Shown here: positions 16,160 to 25,987 of the stretch, in pieces | Position numbering within the stretch: the stretch's first letter is position 1 | How the letters are laid out: each line of letters starts with the position of its first letter | Program-made: the position numbers and the translations under genes | The notes under the pieces: model-generated | What the model was told of the DNA's origin: nothing | The model's input: only the letters and a program-made list of their open reading frames with translations | The model's database searches: none | Origin: an uncultured Verrucomicrobia subdivision 3 bacterium | GTDB lineage: Bacteria > Verrucomicrobiota > Verrucomicrobiia > Limisphaerales > UBA11358 | Direction: 5' to 3' | Length of the DNA stretch: 64,000 nucleotides | Assembly (NCBI GenBank): GCA_903872345.1 | Contig: CAIQKM010000159.1 | Span: 1-64,000, forward strand

Positions 16160-19100
16160 ATGCCGACCAAGTTTGACGACGCCTTTGCCAGAGTTCAAAA
16201 GCTCGTGGCAATTTTTGAGTCCGGCAAAGACCGCTATCTCTCGTCCGACTATCAGGAGGCGGAAGTCCGCAAAGATTTCATTGATAAATTTTTCACGGCC
16301 CTGGGCTGGGATGTGAACCACGACGAGCAGACCAATCCCTACGCGCAAGAGGTGAAGGTGGAACGCGGCGTGAACGAAGGTTCCTCCCGCAAGCGGGCGG
16401 ATTACGCGTTTCATCTCGCGCCGAATTTCCGCGACGTGCGCTTTTATGTGGAAGCCAAGCGGCCCTCCAAAGATTTTGGTTCCTCGGACAATTGCCATCA
16501 GGCCATCCGCTATGGCTGGTTCACCAAACGCACCTCGCCCTTCGCGGTGCTGACCAGTTTTGAGGACTTTTTCATCCTCGACTGCCGCCTCAAGCCGAAC
16601 ATCAACGACACCTTGAGCCGGATTGTTGAGCGTTTCACCTACGCCGATTATGTTGATTCGGAAAAATTTGCGCGCATCTACTGGCTCTTTTCCCGGGAAG
16701 CCGTCGCCGATGGTTCGCTGGAGAAATTCGCCGAGAGCCGGCCGGTGGCCCGCGGCAAGCGATTCCAGCGCGGTCTGTTCAAGGGCGGCGACACCCAGCC
16801 CGATGAGGATTTCCTGGAAGAACTGGACGGCTACCGGCAGCAGTTGGCGCAGGCGTTTAAGCGGGCCAATCCCGATCTTGATGGCGAGACGCTCACCGAA
16901 GTCACGCAACGCACGCTCGACCGCCTCGTCTTCACGCGCTTTCTGGAAGACAAAGGCATTGAGTCGCCGGTGATTGAAAACTTCGGCAAGGCGGACGGCC
17001 TCTGGGAAGATTTCATCGCCGCCTCGCTGCGGCTGGACCGCAAATACAACGGCGTCGTCTTCAAATTCCATCCGCGCCTCGATGCGCCGGGTTTCAAGCC
17101 GGATGAAAAAGTCTTTGCCCGGATCTGCGAGGAACTGACGGACCCGACTTCGCCGTACAATTTCAACGTCATTCCGATCCACATTCTCGGCAGCATTTAC
17201 GAGCGTTTCCTGGGCAAGGTCATTTCCGACGGCGCGAAAGTGGTGGAGAAGCCGGAAGTCCGCAAGGCCGGAGGCGTTTATTACACGCCGGAATACATCG
17301 TCCGCTACATCGTGGAAAACACCGTGGGCAAAATGATCGAGGGCAAGACGCCGGAGGAAATCTCCAAACTCAAGTTTGCCGACATTGCCTGCGGCAGCGG
17401 TTCATTCCTGCTGGGCATCTATGACGTGCTGTTGAAATACCACGCCGAGTATTACTCCAAAAATCCCGGCAAGGTGCGCAAGGGCGACTGCGTGCGGCGC
17501 GATGGCACGCTGCATCTCTCCCTGCAAAAGAAGCGCGACATCCTGACCAACAGCATCTATGGCGTGGACATTGACCGGCAGGCGGTTGAGGTCGCTCAGC
17601 TCTCGCTTTATTTAAAACTGCTGGAAGATGAGACCGTGGGCACGACCAGCGAGTATCAGGATGAATTTCATTTCACGCTGCTGCCTTCGCTGGATAAAAA
17701 CATCGTGTGCGGCAACTCGCTCATCGGGCCGGACATTGCGGATGGCGGCAAGCTGACCGACGAGGAGGAAAAGAAGATCAACCCGCTGGACTACGCGCAA
17801 CGCTTCCCCACAATTTTCCGCCGCAAGGCTTCCGGCGGCGAATTGCGCGAGCCCGCGCCCGGCGAGGTGATGCCCCACAATGTTCCCGGCGGCGAACCAC
17901 TGCACGGCAACTACCCCAAGGGCAAAAAGTTCAAGGCCGCGCCGCCGCGCCTGCCGGAACCCGAAAACGAAGGCGGCTTTGATGCGATTGTCGGCAATCC
18001 GCCGTATGTGCGAATCCAAGGATTTCCACGGCTACAATTAGATTATTTCTCAAGCCATTATCAGTCAGCTTGCGGCAACTTTGATCTTTATGTGAACTTC
18101 ATAGAACGTGGCTACAAGCTTCTTAAAGCTGGTGGATTGCTTGGGCAAATCGTTCCAAACAAATTTTTCAAAACAGACTACGGCGAGGGTTTGCGCAAAC
18201 TTATCATAACGAATGCCGCGCTTGAAAATGTTGTGGATTTTGGCTCGAGCCAGGTTTTCGACGCGACTACATACACCTGCCTTTTGTTCCTGGCAAAGAA
18301 AACGCAGCCGAAATTTATTTATGCGCTAACGGAAGCCAATCCAAAGTCATTATCCAATTTACACTTCAGTGATTTTTTATCAGAAACCTTAACCCCAAAG
18401 TCTTGGACTTTCGGAGTCAAAGGCGCAAATTCCATTTTGGATAAAATCAAACAAGATTCGGCCCGTCTGATTGACTTGCCAGTCGAAATAAGTCGTGGAA
18501 GCAGCACCGGAAACGATGATGTGTTCATGGTGGATACCATGGGGTGCAATCTTGAGCCGGCAATTTTACGCATTCCTCTTTTTGCTTCTGATTTTTCGCG
18601 CTATAATTTTCATCCTGCCGACAAGTGGCGAGTCATTTTTCCTTACAAGGTTGAAAACGGGAAAAGCGAATTGATGGCTGAAAAGGAATTTCAAAAATTA
18701 TATCCGAAGGCTTTTGAAATTTTGCAGTTGCGAAAAGGCGCGCTACTAAAACGCAAACAGTTTTCAAAATGGTTTGGCTACAGTGCGCCGCGAAATTTAC
18801 CAGTTCACTAGCGGGCACAGATTTGTATTCCGCTTTTGGCAGATCGCGGGTCGTTCGCTTTAATTCCACCAAACACGCGCGGGAAACTTTGCCCGATGGC
18901 AAGCGGTGGTTTTACGATAGCACTTACCAATTCGGTAAAATTGAAGCCCGAATATATTCTGGGTTTGCTGAATTCAAGTTTGCTTTTCTGGCACCTCCGG
19001 CAAATCAGCAATGTCTTTCGCGGTGGATGGATTACTTGCACGAAGCAGTATTTTGGTGAACTGCCAATCCACAAAATTGACTTTTCCAACCCCGCCGACA

Positions 19101-19300
19101 AGTCTTGTCACGACCGGCTGGTGGAATTAGTGGAGCAGATGCTGGCGGCCAAGGCCAAGCTGCCCACGGCCAAGACGGAGCGCGACCGCGAGTTTTACGA
19201 GAACAAATGCGCCACGCTGGATCAGCAAATCGACGCGCTGGTCTATCAGCTCTACGGATTGACCGAGGCAGAAATCAAACTGGTGGAGGGCCACGCATGA
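16160..19300 (+). pseudogene. Type IIG (Eco57I-like) restriction-modification enzyme, interrupted by an in-frame TAG
   Basis: Single-chain enzymes of this type carry nuclease, adenine methyltransferase and specificity domains. The N-terminus shows a PD-(D/E)xK-like site (RADYAF ... VEAKRP, about residues 78-100). The methyltransferase has motif I ADIACGSGSF (about 408-417) and motif IV NPPY (about 613-616). The specificity part has SSQVFDATTYTCLLFL and SRGSSTGNDDVFMV. Translation stops at TAG 18809-18811 (883 codons), but the same frame continues to 19300 with clear family sequence (GGFTIALTNS, YILGLLNSSLLFWHL, then a coiled coil and LVYQLYGLTEAEI). The intact protein would be about 1,046 aa. 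This is either a nonsense mutation truncating the target-recognition region, or an assembly error. Confidence 0.88.
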
Positions 19301-19339
19301 GCTTCGCCGCCCCTGAATCCCAAAGGGATTCCGGCCCCA

Positions 19340-19540
19340 AGCCCAGGGTTGGCGAGCTTGCGAGCCTACCCTGGGAAATGCGTTTGGTTTTTTCACAACC
19401 CCAACGGGGTGGCGTCACCCCGGCAACAAAACGACGCAACCCCGTTGGGGTTGAAAATTATTTCAAATTGTTCACCCAGGGTAGTCGCTGCGCTCCAACC
19501 CCGGGCTGGATGACGTTACCCCGTCGGGGTAAGGCGGCCA
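19340..19540. repeat. Cluster of CCCAGGGT / CAACCCCAACGGGGT palindromic repeats
   Basis: 19340-19374 is a hairpin cccagggttggcg ... cctaccctggg. 19397-19454 pairs caaccccaacggggt with cgcaaccccgttggggttg. 19472-19530 carries a further cccagggtagtcgc and accccgtcggggt. Such palindromes are common dispersed repeats in environmental genomes (recollection). The frame crossing them from the ATG at 19297 is rejected as coding. Confidence 0.75.
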
Positions 19541-19604
19541 CGGCGGACACGAAACAATTTGCCTCGGACAACCTTTGTCCCACCGCCTTGATTAAATTGC
19601 GCGT

Positions 19605-20078
19605 ATGAAACAACTGGAAAACCAATGTGCGCGGCCGGAAATGGACCGGCACACGGGCATTGACCCCGTCCACGCCGCCGATGTGACGCTGCACGAACTG
19701 CGAACTTTTTTCCGTACGGAACTGCCGGCGGATTTTGAAACGAAACTGGTGCGGCGGATGGAACAGGCCTTCGCCCGCCACGCCCGCTGGCGTGACCGTG
19801 CGGGGCAGGCGGAAGAGCCGGATTTTGTCCGGTTATTTTTCCGGCGCTGGCTGGCGGAGCTGCTTTTCAAGGAGCGGCGGGATTTATTCTGGCAGTTGCC
19901 GCCGGGTTACCGCTACGGCGTGCCGGAGTGGCAAGAACCCGCAGCGCCAAAACCGGCGCCGGCAAAAACATTGCGGAAACCGTCCATGGTCGAACCGGTG
20001 GAAATCATCCGGCCATTGACCCAAACCGTCCGCCAATCCCTGCCGTTCGTCCACGGCGCGGAGTTACTGGCAATTTGA
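19605..20078 (+). CDS. Hypothetical protein (157 aa)
   Basis: No family is recognised. The protein is soluble and highly charged. Its middle part is helical and rich in aromatic and Arg residues (ETKLVRRMEQAFARHARW; FVRLFFRRWLAELLFKERR, about residues 45-100), followed by PPGYRYGVPEW and a Pro/Ala-rich linker. It starts 304 nt after the restriction frame, across the palindromic repeats, on the same strand. The codon use looks like that of the surrounding GC-rich genes, and no other frame here is better. Confidence 0.5.
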   Translation: MKQLENQCARPEMDRHTGIDPVHAADVTLHELRTFFRTELPADFETKLVRRMEQAFARHARWRDRAGQAEEPDFVRLFFRRWLAELLFKERRDLFWQLPPGYRYGVPEWQEPAAPKPAPAKTLRKPSMVEPVEIIRPLTQTVRQSLPFVHGAELLAI

Positions 20079-20192
20079 CCGTAAAGTGATCCATGTTTCG
20101 GCAACTAAAAACTGTCCTTATTTCCCCCCCTCGCCTGCCCCGAGGTTGGGATGGCCAAGGTGAAGAAGCCAATGATTTTACCGGCTCAAATC

Positions 20193-20236
20193 CCCTCACC
20201 CTGGCCCTCTCCCCGCTTGGGCGGGGAGAGGGAGCA
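20193..20236. repeat. CCCTCACCCTGGCCCTCTCCCC hairpin repeat
   Basis: A perfect 12-bp stem ccctctccccgc / gcggggagaggg with loop ttgg lies at 20205-20232, preceded by cccctcaccctgg. A second copy is at 57989-58036. There is no T-run, so it is a repeat rather than a terminator. Confidence 0.75.
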
Positions 20237-20324
20237 AGGACAGTGGCCAGATGCACCCGGTCGAGACCCGGCTTACACTTGCAACTCGCCTTTCGCCCCG
20301 GGGATTTGGTAAGTTTTGACAGTC

Positions 20325-21518
20325 ATGAGCGAATCCTTGGATCTAACCATAATGATGCCCTGCCTGAACGAGGCGGAGACCATCGCCCGTTGCATTGAGA
20401 AAGCCAAGCTCGGCTTGCAGCGCTCCGGCGTGACCGGCGAGATTTTGATTGCCGACAACGGCAGCACCGACGGGTCGCAGGCGATTGCCGAGAAGCTCGG
20501 CGCGCGGGTGGTGCAGGTGGCTTTGAAAGGCTACGGCAATGCCTTGCGCGGCGGCATCGAGGCGGCGCGGGGCAAATGGATCATCATGGGGGATTCGGAT
20601 GACAGTTACGATTTTTCGGAGGCGGACCGGTTCGTGAAGAAAATGCAGGAGGGCTATGACGTGGTGATGGGGTGTCGCCTGCCGAGCGGGGGCGGGGTGA
20701 TCATGCCGGGGGCGATGCCGTGGAAGAACCGGTGGCTGGGGAATCCGGTGCTGACGACGATTGGCCGGGTGTTTTTCAATTGTCCGGCGCGGGATTTTCA
20801 TTGCGGTTTGCGCGCGTTCTCCCGAAAAGCCTATTTGGAGATGAATCTCCAGACCACGGGGATGGAATTTGCGTCCGAGATGGTGATCAAGGCGACATTC
20901 AAGGGCCACCGGATTTCGGAGGTGCCGATTACGCTGCACAAGGACGGGCGTTCCCGTCCGCCGCATTTGAAGCCGTGGCGCGACGGCTGGCGGCATCTGC
21001 GGTTCATGCTGCTCTATTCGCCGCGCTGGCTGTTTCTGGTGCCGGGGCTGGTGCTCGGTCTGCTGGGTCTGGTGCTGGGCGTGACGCTTTCCGTGGGGAA
21101 TCTTAAAGTGGGCGGGGTGACGCTGGACGTCGGGACGCTCATGATTGCGAGTCTCGCCTTGGTGGTGGGGTTTCAGTTGGTGGCGTTTGCCTTTTACACC
21201 AAAATTTTTGCGATCGGCGAAGGCTTGCTGCCGGAGGATCCCAAGCTGTCCCGCCTGTTCAAGGTGCTGACGCTGGAGACCGGGCTGGTGGCGAGCTTGG
21301 TGGTATTATTTGCGGGGTTGGTATTTCTCGGCTACGGCGTGTGGGTGTGGAAGTCCATGCACTTCGGCCCGCTGCCTTCCACGGAGGATAATCTGCGCCG
21401 GGTGATTCCGGCGGCCACGCTGATTCTGCTCGGCATACAGGGGGTTTTCTCGAGCTTTTTCATGAGCGTGCTGGGGCTGCGCACGGTGAAGCGCAAACCG
21501 CCGGAATCGGCGGGTTGA
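20325..21518 (+). CDS. Glycosyltransferase family 2 with C-terminal membrane helices
   Basis: The enzyme probably moves a sugar from a nucleotide sugar to polyprenyl phosphate, or polymerises, at the inner face of the membrane. The GT-A domain has P-C-L-N-E-A-E-T, DNGSTDGS (about residues 42-49), the DxD-type GDSDDSYDF (about 85-93), and a conserved C-G-L-R-A-F region. Four hydrophobic segments follow after residue 230. The ATG at 20325 is preferred over a TTG at 20316. It is convergent with the polysaccharide operon (17 nt between stops) and probably serves it. Confidence 0.88.
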   Translation: MSESLDLTIMMPCLNEAETIARCIEKAKLGLQRSGVTGEILIADNGSTDGSQAIAEKLGARVVQVALKGYGNALRGGIEAARGKWIIMGDSDDSYDFSEADRFVKKMQEGYDVVMGCRLPSGGGVIMPGAMPWKNRWLGNPVLTTIGRVFFNCPARDFHCGLRAFSRKAYLEMNLQTTGMEFASEMVIKATFKGHRISEVPITLHKDGRSRPPHLKPWRDGWRHLRFMLLYSPRWLFLVPGLVLGLLGLVLGVTLSVGNLKVGGVTLDVGTLMIASLALVVGFQLVAFAFYTKIFAIGEGLLPEDPKLSRLFKVLTLETGLVASLVVLFAGLVFLGYGVWVWKSMHFGPLPSTEDNLRRVIPAATLILLGIQGVFSSFFMSVLGLRTVKRKPPESAG

Positions 21519-21535
21519 CCTGAACCAAACCCCGC

Positions 21536-22543
21536 TTACGGCAGCGGGCCGCCGGCCGGAGGGAGGGGCGGCACCTGATTTGCCGTCAAGCCCAGCGCGG
21601 TCTGAATGATCCAGCGAGGGCGTTGTTTCACTTCATTGTAGATGCGGCTGATGAATTCGCCCATCACGCCGAGAATCAGGAACTGCATGCCGCTCAAAAA
21701 CAGGATCAGACAGATCATGGAGGTCCAGCCGGGCACTTCGGAGGGATAATGGCCGAACAGCCGGAAGCCCAAAGTTTTCCACAGGATCACAAACACCGCC
21801 GCGCCCACGGAGAGCAGGAGGCTGCCAAAACCCACGTAGGTGGCCACCCGCAAGGGCAGGGGAGAGAAGGCAAAGACGCCGTCCATGGCCAGTTTGACGA
21901 GTTTGCGGAACGGATATTTGGTTTCGCCGGCGGCGCGGGCGGCGCGTTCGTATTCAATGCCGATCTGCCGGAAGCCGCTCCAGGCGCGCAGGCCGCGCAC
22001 AAAGACATCCCGCTCGGGCATGCCGCGCAGCACGGTCACCACGCATTGGCGCATCACGCAAAAATCCCCGGAGTCGAGGGGGATTTCCACCTCGGCAATG
22101 GATTTGAGCAGGCGGTAGAAGGCGGCATAACAGGTGCGCTTGAAAATATTTTCCTTCCGCTGGCGGCGGACGGCGTACACCACATCGTACCCGGTCTTCA
22201 GCTTTTCGATGCAGGTGGCGACGAATTCCGGCGGGTCCTGGAGGTCCGCATCCATCACGGCCACAAAATTGCCGGTGGCATGGAACAGGCCGGCAAAGAC
22301 GGCGGTCTGATGGCCAAAATTGCGCGAGAAGGACAGCACCTTGAAGCGGGGTTCCGCGGCATGCATGGCGGCGAGCTGCGCGAAGGTGTTGTCACGCGAG
22401 CCGTCGTTGATGAGGATCACTTCCCAGGTCACGCCCATGGCGCCGAGGCTTGTTACCAGGCGATCCCGCAGCAGGGGCAGCATTTCCCCCTCATTGTAGC
22501 AGGGAATGACGAGACTCAGTTCGGGCGGTGGGAGGGTGTTCAT
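21536..22543 (-). CDS. Polyprenyl-phosphate glycosyltransferase, GtrB/ArnC/DPM1 type (GT2)
   Basis: The 335-aa protein has the GT2 start L-S-L-V-I-P-C-Y-N-E, NDGSRDNT (about residues 46-53), DADLQDPP (about 97-104), and FKRTCYAAFYRLLKSIA, the signature region of undecaprenyl-phosphate sugar transferases. Two C-terminal membrane helices follow (about 232-310). Such enzymes load a sugar onto undecaprenyl phosphate for later periplasmic transfer by a GT-C partner, and a GT-C-like gene overlaps it by 4 nt (ATGA). It is the last gene of the leftward operon. Confidence 0.9.
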   Translation of the reverse strand: MNTLPPPELSLVIPCYNEGEMLPLLRDRLVTSLGAMGVTWEVILINDGSRDNTFAQLAAMHAAEPRFKVLSFSRNFGHQTAVFAGLFHATGNFVAVMDADLQDPPEFVATCIEKLKTGYDVVYAVRRQRKENIFKRTCYAAFYRLLKSIAEVEIPLDSGDFCVMRQCVVTVLRGMPERDVFVRGLRAWSGFRQIGIEYERAARAAGETKYPFRKLVKLAMDGVFAFSPLPLRVATYVGFGSLLLSVGAAVFVILWKTLGFRLFGHYPSEVPGWTSMICLILFLSGMQFLILGVMGEFISRIYNEVKQRPRWIIQTALGLTANQVPPLPPAGGPLP

Positions 22544-24051
22544 CGGGCCGGATATTCGTACAGATAATAATTGTCGGCAAAATCCAGTTTATCCCCGGCC
22601 CGGCGGTGGGCAATGGTCCGGCTGTACCACGCCAGCATTTTTTCCATGAGCGGCGAACCGCCGGTGGCCTGGCTGCGGGCGATCAAATGGCCGGCTGGCG
22701 GGCTTGCCACGGCCGTCAATAAAACGATCGGCGCGGGCGCATTGGTTTTGATGTTGGCGGGAATGACATTGCGGTCAAACAGTTCGGGCAGGCGGAGTTC
22801 GATCATGGTGGCCAGCTCGGGGTCCGTGTCCGGGTTGATGGCAATGGTGGTGGCGCGGGAGGTTTGGGCGCGGAGGAACTTGGTCAGGTTGATTTCGGCG
22901 GCGTTATGGATGTGGTAAAACTCCAGCACGGCGGAACCGTAAAGCAGCAGGCCCGCGAGCGCGGCGATTTGCCAGGGCAATTTGACCGGTTGGGCGGCTT
23001 TGTCCGGCTGGCCCGTCTGGTTGGCCTGCCAGGTGACGATGGCCAGCACCAGTCCCAGCAGCACGAAGTTGCAGGACATCCACGGGTGATGGCCGAAATA
23101 ATTGCGCAAGGCGGTCATTTCCAGGAGCGGGACGACCAGGGGCACCAGGAACAGCAGTCCAATCTTGGAACGGCGGAAGGCGTTCTTCCGCCAGACCAGC
23201 CAGCCCAGCAACATCAGCACGGGCAACAGGCCCATGAGGTTCACGGCGGTGAGGCGCATGATCGCCGTTTTCGTCGTCAAGTCCGCGCCATAACCCTGAT
23301 TGCCCCAGCAATAGCTTTGGAACAGGGAGGAGGGCGGAGCGTGCTGGCCGGCGGCATTGGTCATTTTGCTGGCCACACTGGCGCTCAATACCAGCAGGCC
23401 CACCGTGGCGGCCACGCTGGCGTAAGCCAGCAGGTTGCGGCGGGAGACGCGGGGATGGAGCAGCAGGGCCATAAACAGCATGGCATGAACAAAAGCGGCC
23501 GACCAGTTGATGGCGGAATATAATGCGGTGGCGGCGCCGAGCAGGAGCCATTCCGCCGGTTTCAGCCGGGATTTTTGGAGCAGGGCAAAAGCCACCACGC
23601 TGAACGGGTAGCCCCACATGACGGCGGCGAGATTGGGGTCCTGCGTGGTTTGCCAGCGGATGTAACCGGGTGACAGGATGAGGGTGACCGCGAACCAGAA
23701 GGCGATGGGGCCGCGCCCCAGGAGTTGCCAGATGGAAAGAGACACCACCGCCGCCACGATCAGATAGAAAGGCAGGAAGTCCAGGTTCAACCCGCCGGTC
23801 AGGTGGTGGATAAAGTAGAGCGGATACAGGCTCGCCGGCCGGTGGCCCGCATAGTATTGGGGATGGGTGACGGCTTCGTAGCCGCCCGGATTGACGACCA
23901 ATTTCCCGTGGAGGTTCGAAAATCCATATTGTTCCCAATTGCGGGTGACGTTGGCGGTCCAATCCAGACCCAGCCCGTCATCCACCAGGGTGGTGAGCCA
24001 GGTGGTGCCCAAGAGGGCAGTGAGCAGAATTAAAATGTGGGCCGGGCGCAT
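22540..24051 (-). CDS. Polytopic membrane protein, possible GT-C glycosyltransferase
   Basis: The 503-aa protein has about ten hydrophobic helices. An acidic loop after the first helix (TTLVDDGLGLDW, about residues 20-31) is where GT-C enzymes place their catalytic aspartates. A periplasmic C-terminal part (about 390-503) follows the last helix. No named family was recognised with certainty. The 4-nt overlap with the GtrB/ArnC-like gene supports use of its lipid-linked sugar. The start at 24051 begins the first membrane helix directly. Confidence 0.6.
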   Translation of the reverse strand: MRPAHILILLTALLGTTWLTTLVDDGLGLDWTANVTRNWEQYGFSNLHGKLVVNPGGYEAVTHPQYYAGHRPASLYPLYFIHHLTGGLNLDFLPFYLIVAAVVSLSIWQLLGRGPIAFWFAVTLILSPGYIRWQTTQDPNLAAVMWGYPFSVVAFALLQKSRLKPAEWLLLGAATALYSAINWSAAFVHAMLFMALLLHPRVSRRNLLAYASVAATVGLLVLSASVASKMTNAAGQHAPPSSLFQSYCWGNQGYGADLTTKTAIMRLTAVNLMGLLPVLMLLGWLVWRKNAFRRSKIGLLFLVPLVVPLLEMTALRNYFGHHPWMSCNFVLLGLVLAIVTWQANQTGQPDKAAQPVKLPWQIAALAGLLLYGSAVLEFYHIHNAAEINLTKFLRAQTSRATTIAINPDTDPELATMIELRLPELFDRNVIPANIKTNAPAPIVLLTAVASPPAGHLIARSQATGGSPLMEKMLAWYSRTIAHRRAGDKLDFADNYYLYEYPAR

Positions 24052-24176
24052 GGTTGATGGTTCCTCATTTCTATTTTAAAAAAACACCGTTAAATGACAA
24101 TGAAAAACGTCGATTTTAAAGGTGTTTTGGGGGGCGGCCGGCCTTTGAATGTTCGGCTATTGGTTGGTGTATTGGT

Positions 24177-24929
24177 TCAGGGCGCGCCGGTAATACGCCA
24201 GACCGGCTGGTTGGTCAGGGTTTCCGTCAGGCACCGGTAAGTTTCCGGGCGCAAGTGCAGGGTGTCGCGGTATGTTTCCGAACTGGGATGAAGGCCGGCC
24301 AAGGCAAACAAATCAACAACTTGGAGATCGGGAGGAACAGCGGAGGCCAGCAGACGCCGGTTCAGGCGATTGACGGATTGCGAGATGGCGGCATTCCAGA
24401 CGAACTGACGCCGCCAGTCAGGCTGATCCGGCGGCCAGACCGGCAGCAGAATGACCGGACAATGGCGAGTCAGACTCTGGCCGGCCAGATTGGTCAGATT
24501 GTTGAAGGTCAGGGCGATGATTTCATCGGCGCGACTGGGTTCCAAGCCGATGTATTTGAGGTCGTTAATGCCGGCTTCAATCAGGACGAGGTTGGGTTTG
24601 AAGGAGTCCAGCCAGCCGGGCAGTTGCGGCAGAATTTGCGCGGTGGTGGCGCGGCGGATGCCGGCGTTGACCAGCCGGGTTCCGGGCGGCGCCGGGAGCG
24701 GCCATTCCGCCATGCGCGAATCTCCCACCAGCAGAATCGTGCGGGTAAAACCGTTGGTGACGCCGGTGATGACGGGATGATCGCCCGCAGCAGCGGGCCA
24801 GATTTGGGCGGCTAACTGCTGCTGGTAATATTGGCGCAGGGCGCCGGCCAGAAAACAGTTCAAACCGAGGGAGACGGCCAATCCGGCCAGCAACAGCCAA
24901 CTCCATCCGCGCCAGCCCGGATTTTTCAT
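24177..24929 (-). CDS. Membrane-anchored SGNH/GDSL hydrolase
   Basis: An N-terminal membrane anchor (residues 9-32) is followed by an SGNH domain: GDSRMAEW with the nucleophilic Ser (about residues 69-76), block III GINDL (about 118-122) and the catalytic D-x-x-H in RDTLHL (about 220-225). Such periplasmic esterases modify or transfer O-acyl groups on polysaccharides. Its start overlaps the end of the acyltransferase-3 gene by 4 nt, so the two probably form a split version of the fused OafA-type AT3-SGNH acyltransferases. Confidence 0.82.
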   Translation of the reverse strand: MKNPGWRGWSWLLLAGLAVSLGLNCFLAGALRQYYQQQLAAQIWPAAAGDHPVITGVTNGFTRTILLVGDSRMAEWPLPAPPGTRLVNAGIRRATTAQILPQLPGWLDSFKPNLVLIEAGINDLKYIGLEPSRADEIIALTFNNLTNLAGQSLTRHCPVILLPVWPPDQPDWRRQFVWNAAISQSVNRLNRRLLASAVPPDLQVVDLFALAGLHPSSETYRDTLHLRPETYRCLTETLTNQPVWRITGAP

Positions 24930-25987
24930 GTTTCCCGGATGATTTGTTTCCGGCTGACGCTGAGGAACGGCTGCTCAAACCACCGGAACCAGAGGGCACC
25001 CAAAAAGACGGCAACAATGGCGCCCGCCGGCCACCAGACAATGGGCAAAAAGCCGCAAATGGTCAGGGGTTGCTGCCACAGGTAGATGGAATAGGTGCGT
25101 TCCCCCAGCCATTTCAACACCCGACCGGCTCCGGCCGGCACGGGCCAGCCCCGCTCATAGGCGAGCAGGCAGGGGGCGAGCAGCAGGGCGCCCAGCGCGA
25201 TGACGGGCATTTTCATTTTTGGTCCCAAAAACATCAGGGGCGTGCCCAGCAGGCAAACTAACAAAATGCTCCAATAAACGGTTTTGATCCAGCGCGTCGG
25301 CAGTTGTTTGATCCAGTCCCGCCGGTATTCGCAGAAGAACCCCGCCATCATCGGCCAGACGGCAAATTCAAAGTGGTATTTTTGACCTTCGGAAGGGTTG
25401 GCAAAAATGAACGGTTCGGACACGCCCAAGCCGGCGAGCAGGAACAGGCAGACGCCAAACACAAAATGCCGCCGCCGGGAATCCGTACCGCCCAGGAAAA
25501 AAATGAGGGGAGCGACCAGATAAAACTGCATTTCACAACTCAAGCTCCACAGATGGCCAAGCGACAGGGGCGGCAAATGAAAATAGTTTTCAAAATAGAG
25601 CAGGGCGGCGGGGGCGGTGCGCAGGCAGTTGGCAAAGGATGAGAAAGCAGGAATTCCGGGAATGTTTTGCAGCCAGTATTGGGCAATGACGATGACAAAG
25701 ACATAAGCCAGCAGGGCGGGATAGAGCCGCCGCAAGCGGCGGTACCAAAAACTGGTGATGACTTTCCCCGGCTCGGGTTGCCGGGAGCCTGACAGGGAAC
25801 GGAATACGAGGATGCCGGAAATAAAAAAGAAGAGGTTGACGCCCACCCGGCCCAACCCGTCCATTCGCCCGGTCTCGTGCAAGGCATGAGCGAGTACCAC
25901 GAGCACCAAGGCCAGCCCGCGCCATTGATCCAAGGCAACGGTGCCGGCGTGCGCGGGGGAATCCTGCTGGCGGGCCGGTTGGTTCAT
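24926..25987 (-). CDS. Acyltransferase 3 family (OafA/YrhL-like) membrane protein
   Basis: AT3 proteins pass acyl groups across the membrane for O-acylation of surface glycans. The 353-aa protein has about ten helices, with the R-G-L-A motif in LDQWRGLALVLVVLAHALHE (about residues 22-41), catalytic His in the first helix and FFxSGxLxF (FFFISGILVFRS). It lacks its own SGNH domain; one is encoded by the overlapping next gene. Its ATG overlaps the stop of the GT9 gene (ATGA). Confidence 0.9.
   Translation of the reverse strand: MNQPARQQDSPAHAGTVALDQWRGLALVLVVLAHALHETGRMDGLGRVGVNLFFFISGILVFRSLSGSRQPEPGKVITSFWYRRLRRLYPALLAYVFVIVIAQYWLQNIPGIPAFSSFANCLRTAPAALLYFENYFHLPPLSLGHLWSLSCEMQFYLVAPLIFFLGGTDSRRRHFVFGVCLFLLAGLGVSEPFIFANPSEGQKYHFEFAVWPMMAGFFCEYRRDWIKQLPTRWIKTVYWSILLVCLLGTPLMFLGPKMKMPVIALGALLLAPCLLAYERGWPVPAGAGRVLKWLGERTYSIYLWQQPLTICGFLPIVWWPAGAIVAVFLGALWFRWFEQPFLSVSRKQIIRET

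Noticed and set aside
15763-16170. 135-aa frame antisense between hicB and the restriction gene
   Set aside because: It crosses the 54-nt repeat, whose translation recurs at the other repeat copy, and shows no domain.
19297-19608. Frame starting ATGA-overlapped with the restriction gene stop
   Set aside because: It consists of palindromic repeat DNA and has no protein-like conservation pattern.
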